NCBI GenBank assembly: GCA_938015405.1
Contig: CALLPZ010000512.1
Coordinates: 1 to 24,368, forward strand
Direction: 5' to 3'
Length of the DNA: 24,368 nt
Source: an uncultured Pseudanabaenaceae cyanobacterium
GTDB lineage: Bacteria; Cyanobacteriota; Cyanobacteriia; PCC-9006; JAAUQQ01
A model generated the notes under the pieces. It had not been told where the DNA came from. It was given only the letters and a program-made list of their open reading frames with translations, and ran no database searches. This document shows positions 13,245 to 22,433 of this stretch, piece by piece; the stretch's first letter is position 1; every line of letters starts with the position of its first letter. Both the position numbers and the translations under genes were made by a program.

Positions 13245-15809
13245 TCATGCTCTCTTTTGAGGGGAGCAAAGATTAGCTAGGTGTGCCTCTAGGAGTAGAG
13301 TCGTTTTTTCCAGTGACACTAATTTAATTTCTCCATTACTCGAATGCTTCCAGGCATGGGCTTCTTCGAGATTGTGCCTAGAGATTTTGAGGTTTGAGGA
13401 ACGATTCTCTCTCAAGTTTGTGGTTTGTTGAATTGAGTCTTTGAATAGTTCATCGTCTAGTAGTTCACTATCTTGCCAAAGATTATCGACTGAGGTCAGT
13501 GTGGTTGGGTGAACCGGTAGCCCTCCTCTAGCTGTGTGGATGAAACCACTGCTGTTTGAAAGGCTTGCAAGGCAGCCCTTGGAAAGGCTGGGGGTGGCAA
13601 GGTCGCCGTTAAGTTCTATTTGCTCTGGATTAATGTCCGTATCTGGTGCATTGATGGTAACAGTGCCATCAATACCAATCTCTGAACTTGCATTGATGTC
13701 GCTGTTAGGGCTGAGTGAATTGTTTACTTCGAGCCCCAAAATACTATTGGATGACAAGGCAATCTCCCCGCCTCTGCCAGCAACAGCATTGGCTATGATA
13801 TCGCTATTTTCATTGGCGATCGCAATAATAAAATCTGCATTAATAGAGATATTTCCTCCATTTCCAGCGTTTCCTGCCTGAGCTGAAATACTGCTATTTC
13901 GGCGGAGTAAAAGATTCTCTGAAACCTGTAAATTAATATTTCCACCGAATCCTCCGCCGAGTCCTTCTGAGGCGGTTGTGATAGAAGCATGATTGTCCAT
14001 CAAGACAGAATTGGCAATGACTTTGATATCCCCGCCGATAGATAAATTAGCTCCCGTGGCTAAAAGTGTGCCGCCATCGGAGAGCTTTAGCTGATCTGTC
14101 ACGAGTTCTATTTTCCCGCCTGTACCTTCTCTGGTACTGAGTGCTGAGATGCTACTTAACCACTTCCCTGTGGGGGATGTGCCAATGATTTCGGTTGTTT
14201 CAGAAATATTGAAGATTCCGAGCGCGCCTGAGCTGTTAGAGGTTGATAGCCCTATGCCTGAGCCTCCTAGGATTCTTAATTTGGGACTATTGATGACTAG
14301 GTTTCCTGATCTTCCTTGAACGAAGGGCCTTCCAGGGCCAATGCTAATGCCTGGGCTATAAGCTTCACTGACAGGAGTGCCTATGAGTTCGACGGCTTCT
14401 GTGGCTGTAATGAGGATGTCGCCACCGTTTCCATTCCCAAAAGGATTGGCAGATAATAAGCCACCATCGCGAATCAGTAAGTGCCCTGTTTCTAGGGTTA
14501 ATGTTCCGCTATTGCCGTCAGCCAGGCTGTTGGCAATGATGAAACTCGCACTAAATGCCCCACCAATTAGGTTTGGGTCAATGCCAAATTGCTCTGCCCG
14601 TTGTTGCAGACCTGTCGTGAGACCGAGGAATGCCGTATCCCCTACAATTTCGATCTGTTCAGGTGCTTTGATTGATAAATTTCCTCCCAGTCCCGTATTT
14701 AAGGCTCGAACAGAGATATCTCCTCCATCGCGAATACTGACTCGCTTGGCATTGACCTGAATATTTCCCCCAATACCGGTTGAAAAGTTGTTGGTTGAAA
14801 CTGAACTTCGCTGTGGATTGTGAACTTCTAAAAATCGCCAAATGACTTCATCGCGGGGGCCATCTAGGGGGCCAGTCCCTAAGACTTCTAGGGCTTCTGT
14901 TGCGTTGATTTGGATTCCAGCACCTCTGTCGTTGCCTTGAGTGCGGGATAGAATTTGTGAGCCACCTGTTATGGTAATGCGATCGCCGTGAAGTTTAATG
15001 GCACCACCGTCATTGCCACTTGCATTAACTTGCGCGAGTTGAGAGACCTTAATGTCTTTGTATTGCTCAACCGTTTCGTAATCAAGGTGAAACCCTTGCT
15101 GGGTAGGCAATAGGCCTATAAAGCTGTTGTCTGCAACGCTACTGATTTCAATCTTGCTTTGGGGGGAAATGATATGTCCACCTGGGATTTCGACGGCTCC
15201 ACCGATTAATGCGATCGTTTGGTTTGGCTTAACTTGGAGGCCTGTTGGTCTGTCAGCCATAACATCTCGATTTTTCGACAAGTTTGAAATTAATCCAGGA
15301 TTGCTGCCAAACTGAAGTCCAATCGGTGTGCTGAGATCTAATAAATTATCGGAGTTGTGTACGGAAGCGCTAAATTTTTGATTGTTGTCAAAGCTTATAG
15401 AATCGGCTGTGGTGGCTAGAAATGAACCTCCGAGATCTAGAGATGCATTGGTTCCAAAAATAATGCCATTTGGATTGATTAAGAACAGATTACTAGTTCC
15501 ATCTACTCTAAGTTGACCATCAATATTAGATGGAGAACTCCCCGTTACTCGACTGAATATTGTTTCAGCTGCTGGAGTCGAGCTAAATATAACTGAGCTG
15601 CCATTTTGAATGTCGAAAGACTCAAAGCTATGGAATAAGTTTTTCCCTGCTAAGGTTCCACCTGTAATAGAGAAAGTTGCAGCGTCTAGATCTGCTTCTA
15701 CTCGTGTGTTTTCCGGGAGTGTGGCATCGGGAATAGGCTGAGCAGATGCTTCCATCGTCGAGATTATGAAAAGCCCAATTAGGGTTTTAGTGAATATGCT
15801 CTGCAACAA
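13245..15809 (-). CDS. Two-partner-secretion exoprotein with filamentous-hemagglutinin domain (copy 1)
   Basis: This 854-residue exported protein has a signal peptide (1-23, cleaved after ASA) and an N-terminal filamentous-hemagglutinin/TPS domain (about 25-155) with the LINPNGIIFG motif at 110-119. A long beta-helix-like region follows, with recurring units such as GIGGNIQVNA, GLGGNLSIKA, GNGGDILITA, GNGGNISINA and GRGGEIALSS. The C-terminal module (746-854) carries Cys746, ARGGLP, a Trp-Gln-Asp motif and Cys848. It should cross the inner membrane by Sec and, as a TpsA-type protein, the outer membrane through a TpsB pore, which is not encoded here. The start is TTG at 15807-15809, supported by GGAAGGAG 6 nt upstream; no ATG lies before the signal peptide. 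It is a tandem paralogue of the next gene upstream. Confidence 0.88.
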   Translation of the reverse strand: MLQSIFTKTLIGLFIISTMEASAQPIPDATLPENTRVEADLDAATFSITGGTLAGKNLFHSFESFDIQNGSSVIFSSTPAAETIFSRVTGSSPSNIDGQLRVDGTSNLFLINPNGIIFGTNASLDLGGSFLATTADSISFDNNQKFSASVHNSDNLLDLSTPIGLQFGSNPGLISNLSKNRDVMADRPTGLQVKPNQTIALIGGAVEIPGGHIISPQSKIEISSVADNSFIGLLPTQQGFHLDYETVEQYKDIKVSQLAQVNASGNDGGAIKLHGDRITITGGSQILSRTQGNDRGAGIQINATEALEVLGTGPLDGPRDEVIWRFLEVHNPQRSSVSTNNFSTGIGGNIQVNAKRVSIRDGGDISVRALNTGLGGNLSIKAPEQIEIVGDTAFLGLTTGLQQRAEQFGIDPNLIGGAFSASFIIANSLADGNSGTLTLETGHLLIRDGGLLSANPFGNGNGGDILITATEAVELIGTPVSEAYSPGISIGPGRPFVQGRSGNLVINSPKLRILGGSGIGLSTSNSSGALGIFNISETTEIIGTSPTGKWLSSISALSTREGTGGKIELVTDQLKLSDGGTLLATGANLSIGGDIKVIANSVLMDNHASITTASEGLGGGFGGNINLQVSENLLLRRNSSISAQAGNAGNGGNISINADFIIAIANENSDIIANAVAGRGGEIALSSNSILGLEVNNSLSPNSDINASSEIGIDGTVTINAPDTDINPEQIELNGDLATPSLSKGCLASLSNSSGFIHTARGGLPVHPTTLTSVDNLWQDSELLDDELFKDSIQQTTNLRENRSSNLKISRHNLEEAHAWKHSSNGEIKLVSLEKTTLLLEAHLANLCSPQKRA

Positions 15810-15984
15810 TTTCTGCTCCTTCCCAAATTCTCTTTTAAGGTAAGAAAATATTGTAGTGAAATCATCAAGTCGAACTCATATTTGATAGATGAGTAAGTCT
15901 ATCTCCTGAGCTGTTCAGGACTCGCTTGATATTAGAGCTAGTCTAGTTGAAGGAAATGGCAGAGTCTTCTTTTCAGTTATAAAT

Positions 15985-18900
15985 CTATGAGGTGCTTGGA
16001 GTACACAGTGGCTCTGTTTCTAGGCTGAGTGAGGTTGAACTAGGAGCTAGTGAAATAAGCTCGATATTACCTTTGCTGTTGATGCTCCAGGACTGGGCTT
16101 CGATGAGGTTGGACGATTTTTGTTGGGACTGCTGCGCTACTGATTTTGAGTCAGTGGGGGGCTGGAGCTGTTTACCTGTATTTAGGTTTAGGTCTTCGAG
16201 TGAATCAATGTCTTGCCATAGACCACCGGCAGCTGTGAGGGCGACTGGATTTTCGGGTAGCCCACCTCGACCTGAAACCACAAATGTATCGTCAGCGATC
16301 TGTTCTGCCTGGCAGCTTTGTTTGACGGGGGGAGGAGATAGGTCTTCGCTAAGCTGAGTTGAAGTCGTGTCTATATCTGTCTCTGGAGAATTAATTGTGA
16401 CTATTCCACTATTACCAAGTTGAGAGCTTGAGGTTATATCACTTTCTGGTGTATCAAGCACTCGAGGACGGAAAGTAATTCCTAATAGGCCAAGAGAGTT
16501 GATGGTGATATTACCGCCATTGCCTTCAAATGCGTTTGCTCTGATATCACTATTCTCACTTGGCGCAGCTACGATAAAACCGTCCAAGAGGTTGATGTTA
16601 ATGTCACCACCATTTCCACCAGCACCATCTGTGCCTGCTTCTGTCAAAACTAATCCACGATTTCTTAGGAGGAGAAAATCTTTAAGAGAAAAGGTCAGAT
16701 TGCCACCATTTCCACCGCGAGAGTTACTGCTAACTCGTGCATTATCTATGCTTAACGACTTAGCACTTATGTTAATATCTCCGCCCTGATCTGTACTACT
16801 TGTGGCTGTTAATCCACCTTGTTGACTAATAAGAATTGAATCTGCTTGTACATTGATGTTCCCTGGCATTCCCTGCTCAAAGCTACCGACTGAGACTTCA
16901 GCAAGATCTTGAATTAATAACTCATTTGTATTAATCCTAACTTCTCCTCCCGTACCAATTGAAGGATTTGAATTAGGAAGGTCTGAAAAAGCTAGACCTC
17001 CATTGAGGATTCGAGCTTGGGGGGATGCACCCGAATTAGAAAAAATTCCGCTGATAATTTCATTACTCTCTCCTCCTACTCCAGATAGGAGGATCTTGTT
17101 TGAATCCACTTGAACAGAGCCACCTGAACCTTGGCTAAAGGTTGCGCTAGCGATTCTTGCTCCTTCTCTAACTTGCAAGCTTGGAGCCTTAATTGTGACG
17201 TTGCCGGCTGGCGCCTCAGAAAAAGTGTTTGATTCTATATTGCTTGGAGAAACACCGCTTGCTAATGGCACATCTCGGAATTTTTCGATGTTAAGATTGC
17301 CAAATACATCAACTGATTCGGATGCATTAATCAGAATATCCCCACCAGATCCCCCAAATCTAACAGGCCCCGATGGGCTGGTGATTCCTGAATTTGAGAA
17401 AATTCTTGCGCCACCCGTGATTTCTAAACGGCCTGTGGTAACTTCAATATCTTTAGCATTTCCCTTGCCTCCGACTGTTGTATTGGTGATGGCTGTTGGA
17501 AAAGATATCAGTTCAAAACGACCTTGAAGGCTGACTAAATCTGTTGCATTTATAGAGATTTTCCCTGATGCCTCATCACTATAAGTTACAGCTGAAATGG
17601 CAGCTCCTTCTTTCATTAAAAGCTCAGCAGTGTTGATCGTAATATCCCCAGCAGCCCCAGCAGGCCTCCCTTCGCTAGAATTTCCTGTCACTTGACTCTC
17701 AGGAGAAATTAGTATGACTCCAGGGACTAAACTGCTGCTCAGGAATCCTGACCCTTGTAAAGTAACTGTTTGAGAGTTCGAGATCGTGATATTCCCACTC
17801 TTGCCAGTCCCGAGAGACTCCGTTGATACGGGAAAGCCTTGATCTATTGATAGTTTTTTTGATTCGACCGTGACAGAACCCGAATTGCCTGATGATGTTG
17901 TTGTTGTGAATAAACCTCCTTTCTCTCTGTCAGAGACCGTTCTAAATCCATTGAGTGAGGCGAGTTGTAATAGTATGAAATTAATGCCGCCTCGACCTGT
18001 TAGAGATACGTCATTAGTGGCTTTGATATTGATTCTACTGCCATTCCCTTTTCCATAGGTTGCTGCCCCTAGAAAAGAACCGTTCTCAATCTTGAAATTG
18101 TCGGCAAGAATATTAATTTCTTGCCCATCTAACTCTCCCTGAGTATCTGAGACTATACTGGAGCCTTCTGTAAGAACGATATCCTTGCCTCGGATTTCAA
18201 TTTCTCCTCCCCTTCTACCACTTGTATCAAGGCTTGATTGCTCTGAAATCTGAATATTTCCAAAACGACTTAACCCATTAAAGTTGAGGTCTAAACCTAG
18301 CTCATTCGTTGATAAGCCTACTTCACCTGCTTCAGTGATTCCTCCAACTTCAATACGACCCTCATTAGAGGATAATTTCCTACCTTTGATTGATACTTCT
18401 TCTCCCACAAATGCGAGAGTCTTTCCTTGACGAACAGTTAGATCTTTACTATCTGTTAGGCCAAGAATACTGATATTGCCAGGATTATCCCCAAAAACTA
18501 ACCCAATTGGTGTACTGACGGTAAGTAAAGGAGGAATATTGGGTTCAACTGTGCCATATATGAACTCTGGGCTGAAGCGTATGCCCTCCGCTGTACTGGC
18601 TACAAACGAACCACCTATTTCCAGCTTCGAATTTGGACCTAAGATTATTCCTGCTGGATTGAGTACGAATAAATTTGCATCTCCTCCTGCTCGGATAATG
18701 CCATCAATATTAGAGGCCGTGTCTGTGGTAACTCGACTCAGAATATTTGTGATCGTATCCGTATTAGCAAATGTTAGTGTTTCTCCAGCTAAAATCGAGA
18801 ACTCAGAGAAACTGTGAAATAACGTTCCCCCTCTAGTTGCGCCACCTGTAACTGTGTAGGTTCGCCCTAGTCCATCCACTTGGGCGCTGATGATAGAATT

Positions 18901-19014
18901 TTCTGCCTGGAGGCTAGCATCAGCTGTTACTTGTGCTACCGATGGTTTGGCGAGAGCTGTCAAGCATAAAATGCTTGTCGCCAAGGGTATACCTTGCTGA
19001 GACAAGAGATTCAT
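15985..19014 (-). CDS. Two-partner-secretion exoprotein with filamentous-hemagglutinin domain (copy 2)
   Basis: This 1009-residue paralogue of copy 1 has a signal peptide (1-27, cleaved after SVA). Its TPS/hemagglutinin domain (about 30-160) carries the secretion-loop motif as NPAGIILG (119-126) rather than the usual NPNG. A longer beta-helix region repeats units such as GNGGNLTFSL, GNGGDININL, GNGGNITINS and GTGGEVRINT. The C-terminal module (901-1009) has Cys901, GRGGLP, LWQD and Cys1004. ATG 19012-19014 has GGGAG 6 nt upstream. It is separated from copy 1 by 175 nt and lies downstream of the carotenoid-oxygenase-like gene (156-nt gap). Base composition looks A+T-richer than region 2. It probably makes a fibrous surface adhesin or matrix protein; its binding target is unknown. 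Confidence 0.88.
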   Translation of the reverse strand: MNLLSQQGIPLATSILCLTALAKPSVAQVTADASLQAENSIISAQVDGLGRTYTVTGGATRGGTLFHSFSEFSILAGETLTFANTDTITNILSRVTTDTASNIDGIIRAGGDANLFVLNPAGIILGPNSKLEIGGSFVASTAEGIRFSPEFIYGTVEPNIPPLLTVSTPIGLVFGDNPGNISILGLTDSKDLTVRQGKTLAFVGEEVSIKGRKLSSNEGRIEVGGITEAGEVGLSTNELGLDLNFNGLSRFGNIQISEQSSLDTSGRRGGEIEIRGKDIVLTEGSSIVSDTQGELDGQEINILADNFKIENGSFLGAATYGKGNGSRINIKATNDVSLTGRGGINFILLQLASLNGFRTVSDREKGGLFTTTTSSGNSGSVTVESKKLSIDQGFPVSTESLGTGKSGNITISNSQTVTLQGSGFLSSSLVPGVILISPESQVTGNSSEGRPAGAAGDITINTAELLMKEGAAISAVTYSDEASGKISINATDLVSLQGRFELISFPTAITNTTVGGKGNAKDIEVTTGRLEITGGARIFSNSGITSPSGPVRFGGSGGDILINASESVDVFGNLNIEKFRDVPLASGVSPSNIESNTFSEAPAGNVTIKAPSLQVREGARIASATFSQGSGGSVQVDSNKILLSGVGGESNEIISGIFSNSGASPQARILNGGLAFSDLPNSNPSIGTGGEVRINTNELLIQDLAEVSVGSFEQGMPGNINVQADSILISQQGGLTATSSTDQGGDINISAKSLSIDNARVSSNSRGGNGGNLTFSLKDFLLLRNRGLVLTEAGTDGAGGNGGDININLLDGFIVAAPSENSDIRANAFEGNGGNITINSLGLLGITFRPRVLDTPESDITSSSQLGNSGIVTINSPETDIDTTSTQLSEDLSPPPVKQSCQAEQIADDTFVVSGRGGLPENPVALTAAGGLWQDIDSLEDLNLNTGKQLQPPTDSKSVAQQSQQKSSNLIEAQSWSINSKGNIELISLAPSSTSLSLETEPLCTPSTS

Positions 19015-19063
19015 GAGAAGCTCCCAGGACTGGAAATTATGCCCATAGATTAGGAAAAGCTCG

Positions 19064-19099
19064 TTTATAGGGGCTTGGATGTCTCTCAGCCCCTATAAA
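19064..19099. repeat. 12-bp perfect stem-loop between oxygenase-like gene and hemagglutinin gene
   Basis: TTTATAGGGGCT (19064-19075) and AGCCCCTATAAA (19088-19099) are perfectly complementary with a 12-nt loop. On the minus strand it lies after the stop of the oxygenase-like gene and about 50 nt before the start of hemagglutinin copy 2. There is no T run after it in that direction, so it may be an RNA-stability or partial-termination element, or an operator. Confidence 0.6.
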
Positions 19100-19170
19100 A
19101 TATCATGTTATTTCTTACTCCTCATGCGTTATCAGGACCTCGCGCCTCATACTTGGTGAGACACAAACCA

Positions 19171-21918
19171 TTATTGGGCTCGATATTCGTCAAAAGCCAA
19201 AGCGATCTCTTGAAATAAGTCTTCAAGTAATTTCTGGTTGTGGTTTTTAACCTTGCGACTTCCTCCATTGGCCTCAACGTAGCTTTCTATAAATTTGTTT
19301 GAAGATGCTCCGTAATCTTGCTGAAATGAGTAATCTTGCTGGGGAGCTGGGGCGATCTTGTCTAGCCATACAGAATGTAGTGTCATTCCAAAATTAAGAC
19401 TAGGATGGCTAAGTTTATACTTCGGTCCCTCTGATAGATTTTTGGTATCGAAAATCCAGATCTCACTATTGTCTGACCACTTGGAGGTGTCTGTCTGGCT
19501 AGCATAGAGCTCATCAGATTGAACTATGGTACAGACAACGTAGCCTTCGTCTCCTTGGTGGCTCAAGGTATTGGCTCGTGGCACAAACTGTAGAGAGAAT
19601 ACAACGATACCTGGTTTGAATTCATAGGTCTGCATTACTTCAAGGTAATTGGCTGGATTCTCACGACATACTTTGGCGTGAGTCAGAATCATTGGTGTTC
19701 CCTGTTTCAATTCTGCCAGCATCGTCTCGACAGAGACTTTGCGCTTGGGTGAATAATTCTTGTATAGCTCATAGATATACTCGGTGAGTAACTCTGGATA
19801 TCCACCTCCTTGCATTACATATACGTCTGTGATTTTAGGATGCTCTGTTCGGTAGGTGTAAAGCCCAATGCAGAGTGGATCTTCTCGAAAACCTGTGTAT
19901 ATTTCATTATTAATGTACTTGGGCTTATTTTTGATTTCTTCAAAAGTCAATTCATACTTCTCTGGCTGAATTTCACTTGTGTCGCCAGGTTGAGTGGGCT
20001 TGACTTTGATTAAAGCTAAAGCATCGCTGTCCATCCCTGTAGGTAATGTTCCTGCAAGATCTGTGATATCGACATCTTCTAGTAATTGTGGACTGTCGTA
20101 TTTGATCATGTACTCGCCAGGATCAAAAGCATCCGTCATTGGAGCAATAATGACGATCTCACCATTCTCAGTCTCACTATAATCTGTGAGTAAATGGGCA
20201 AAGGCTCCAGGAACTTCTACTCTTTGAGCTTCAATCGAGTGACTGTCTTTCGCTTGTTTGCTATTTAAGTCACTTCGCTTGATTATGTACAGGGGCGTGT
20301 CTAGATTCTGCTCAGAGGCAATTGAAAGTCTGAGCTTCTCGATTAGCTCCTCTACCACTTCATTCTTGATTGAGATTGCAGATCTCTTGAGACCATCTAA
20401 GAACTTTAAGAATGCGGTTCGCTCCACTGCTTCTTGAATTCGATCTAGTATACTGTTTTCCTCTAATTCGGATTTTTCATAGAAAGACTCTACTGCTCTC
20501 TTTTGGAGCATGGCATCATCATTTTCTAAGTCTTTGTCAATTGAATTTAGTACTGAAAAGACATTCTTGTCTGACTTTGAATTTGCTGTTTCAGTTACGA
20601 TTTCGGGATGAATATGGACTATTCGCTTGATGAAAAAACGAGCTAGAATTTTGATAAAAGAGCTACTCTTATGAACACTTAATTTCCCAAGATTTAGTAA
20701 GAACTCAAATCCATCCTTTAGGTCGTCTATTTGCTTATTTCGTTTCTCTCCAGTGCTTCCCAAAATTCTCAATATTGAGTTGATTAACCTTAGCCCCAAA
20801 AGTAGAATCGTTTGTTTTTGCTCCAGCTTCATTGCTGTATCTGCGATGATTACGTAATTCTCCGTGATGCCCAGCATATGGGTTGACTGTAGAATCTGTA
20901 CTGGCCTTCCCTTATGATTGACTTGCCAATTATGTAGCTCTTCTTTTCCAGATGATTGAACTGTCCAGCGAATCAGAAATAATCTATCTGACATAGATTT
21001 ATCATCTTCATCACGATGGAAAATGAGATGCTGAGGTGCTTTAAGATCGCTTACTGTAAATAGTTCTGCCTTCTCAGTGTCGCTATCCGACGAAAAATCA
21101 ATACATGGGTGTGCTGAACTCATGACTAGTTCAAATACTCCAGGTACCACACTTAAGGGTGCCCATACTGATTTGAAATCCGGGTCACTTGGATCCTGAA
21201 TATTGCCTACGGGTGCCACGATCTTTAGGGAACAAGGGTCAATTTCATATGGACGACTTGCGTCATTCGTCACGAGTAAGCGAGAGGGGGCATCACTGCT
21301 GAACTTGACTGGTAGAAGGGCTGTGTTTAGTTGGTTACATGAACCGAGAAGAGAAATTCTTGAAATTCCAATATTGTAAAATTGGAAGTCTTCGTACTTC
21401 TCATTGTTGTGAGTGATTTGGTCAGCGAAAAAAGCAGGTGTTTTGATTAGTCTGGAAGTTAGCCTTGCTTTTCCTTCTGTTTCTAATTTGCTAGGCACTT
21501 GATGAAAATCTATTCGATATACCATTCCATCTCCATTGAATAGAGCAGTACTACCTCCTCCTCCTGGCATTACAGTTGCTTTTGGTATAGCGTGAGGCGA
21601 TCTGTTCTCAGGAGCTTGAGAAGCAACTGTGCCTGCGAATGAATTTATAAAAATGTGACCTTGTAAATCCTGAGGAAGAGTTGCATCATTTCCTTCTGAA
21701 TCTTTGATCGTTAGTAAGACATCAGATAGCTCTTCTCGACTAACTGACATGAATGCTCTAGGAAAGCGAGGAAAGGAATTGTCTTTATTTGTGGCTTCGG
21801 AGTTTGAGAGTAATGAGGTGTTAGTCATATTTCCTGCTTTGAATATTGCTTGACTTAAAAGATTGATTTCAGCAGCTTTTGTGCCTGATTCGATATCTTT
21901 CATTGGAGTGATGTGCAT
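19171..21918 (-). CDS. Divergent carotenoid-oxygenase (RPE65/CCD) family protein with helical insertion
   Basis: This 915-residue protein shows the order of motifs of carotenoid/stilbene cleavage oxygenases, a seven-bladed propeller with iron held by four His. These are FNGDGMVYRIDF (127-138), LLVTNDASRPYEIDP (214-228), SSAHPCID with His270, QSTHMLGITENYVI with His347, GAFAHLL with His575, QFVPR, DEGYVV, and LHSVWL with His848. All four candidate iron ligands are present. Between His347 and His575 lies a helical, charged insertion (about 370-540) that typical members lack; normal length is near 450-550. No signal peptide is seen. ATG 21903 is an alternative start. It is A+T-rich and its nearest gene on either side is a hemagglutinin or CHAT gene. 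The substrate cannot be told; a non-carotenoid apolar compound is possible. Confidence 0.68.
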   Translation of the reverse strand: MHITPMKDIESGTKAAEINLLSQAIFKAGNMTNTSLLSNSEATNKDNSFPRFPRAFMSVSREELSDVLLTIKDSEGNDATLPQDLQGHIFINSFAGTVASQAPENRSPHAIPKATVMPGGGGSTALFNGDGMVYRIDFHQVPSKLETEGKARLTSRLIKTPAFFADQITHNNEKYEDFQFYNIGISRISLLGSCNQLNTALLPVKFSSDAPSRLLVTNDASRPYEIDPCSLKIVAPVGNIQDPSDPDFKSVWAPLSVVPGVFELVMSSAHPCIDFSSDSDTEKAELFTVSDLKAPQHLIFHRDEDDKSMSDRLFLIRWTVQSSGKEELHNWQVNHKGRPVQILQSTHMLGITENYVIIADTAMKLEQKQTILLLGLRLINSILRILGSTGEKRNKQIDDLKDGFEFLLNLGKLSVHKSSSFIKILARFFIKRIVHIHPEIVTETANSKSDKNVFSVLNSIDKDLENDDAMLQKRAVESFYEKSELEENSILDRIQEAVERTAFLKFLDGLKRSAISIKNEVVEELIEKLRLSIASEQNLDTPLYIIKRSDLNSKQAKDSHSIEAQRVEVPGAFAHLLTDYSETENGEIVIIAPMTDAFDPGEYMIKYDSPQLLEDVDITDLAGTLPTGMDSDALALIKVKPTQPGDTSEIQPEKYELTFEEIKNKPKYINNEIYTGFREDPLCIGLYTYRTEHPKITDVYVMQGGGYPELLTEYIYELYKNYSPKRKVSVETMLAELKQGTPMILTHAKVCRENPANYLEVMQTYEFKPGIVVFSLQFVPRANTLSHQGDEGYVVCTIVQSDELYASQTDTSKWSDNSEIWIFDTKNLSEGPKYKLSHPSLNFGMTLHSVWLDKIAPAPQQDYSFQQDYGASSNKFIESYVEANGGSRKVKNHNQKLLEDLFQEIALAFDEYRAQ

Positions 21919-22433
21919 CTTCTGGCTCTGTCATCCAAATCTCTTTAAGTTAGATTCAGGATGCAGAATCAGTCTGATTCTTAGAGCACTTGAGTGCACG
22001 TTCAAGAAGATCTTGATTTTTCAAATTTTGGGTGATCCCGAGCAATGTTTTATGGTTGAAATTGCTATTTGGAATGGAGCAGAGCCTTATTCGATGATTT
22101 GCCCTGCTCGTGCTGGTCAGAACAGGGCCGTGCTAGTCAGATAAGGTGAATGCTAGCTTGATAAAATTTCGTATGTCTAATTGGTCGCGGCGACTTAGGC
22201 AAAGAAGGGGCAGGCATTAGGTTCTGGTGATATTCACGGCAATAGCAGTGCAGTAATTTTGTGTAGAGACTGCATGAACGAGGAGCGTTCTAAACAGCCC
22301 CATACCTTTCGACTAGGGGCACTTGGCAAAAGAACCCCTGGAATTGTCGAATGCTGCGACTACTGACTTTTTATACGTTCAACAGCCATAGCCTATGCAG
22401 TCATGCTTGATACCGTTGCAACTGTCTTAAGGT
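21919..22433. other. 515-nt intergenic region without a gene
   Basis: The gap between the CHAT-TPR gene stop and the oxygenase-like gene start holds no convincing ORF. It contains a 13-nt direct repeat (CGTGCTGGTCAGA at 22109-22121 and CGTGCTAGTCAGA at 22129-22141, one mismatch, 20-nt period) and GCCCTG/CAGGGC (22101-22106, 22123-22128) as a short inverted pair. It also holds a weak 5-bp stem AGGGG/CCCCT near 22315-22340. The promoter of the minus-strand oxygenase-like gene should lie here, but I see no good -35/-10 pair. Confidence 0.5.

Noticed and set aside
13245..19014. Regularly repeated short motifs that might suggest a CRISPR array or DNA satellite
   Set aside because: The repeats are at protein level (GxGGxIxI units of a beta-helix) with varying spacing and imperfect DNA identity; no array of equal repeats and spacers is seen anywhere in the window.
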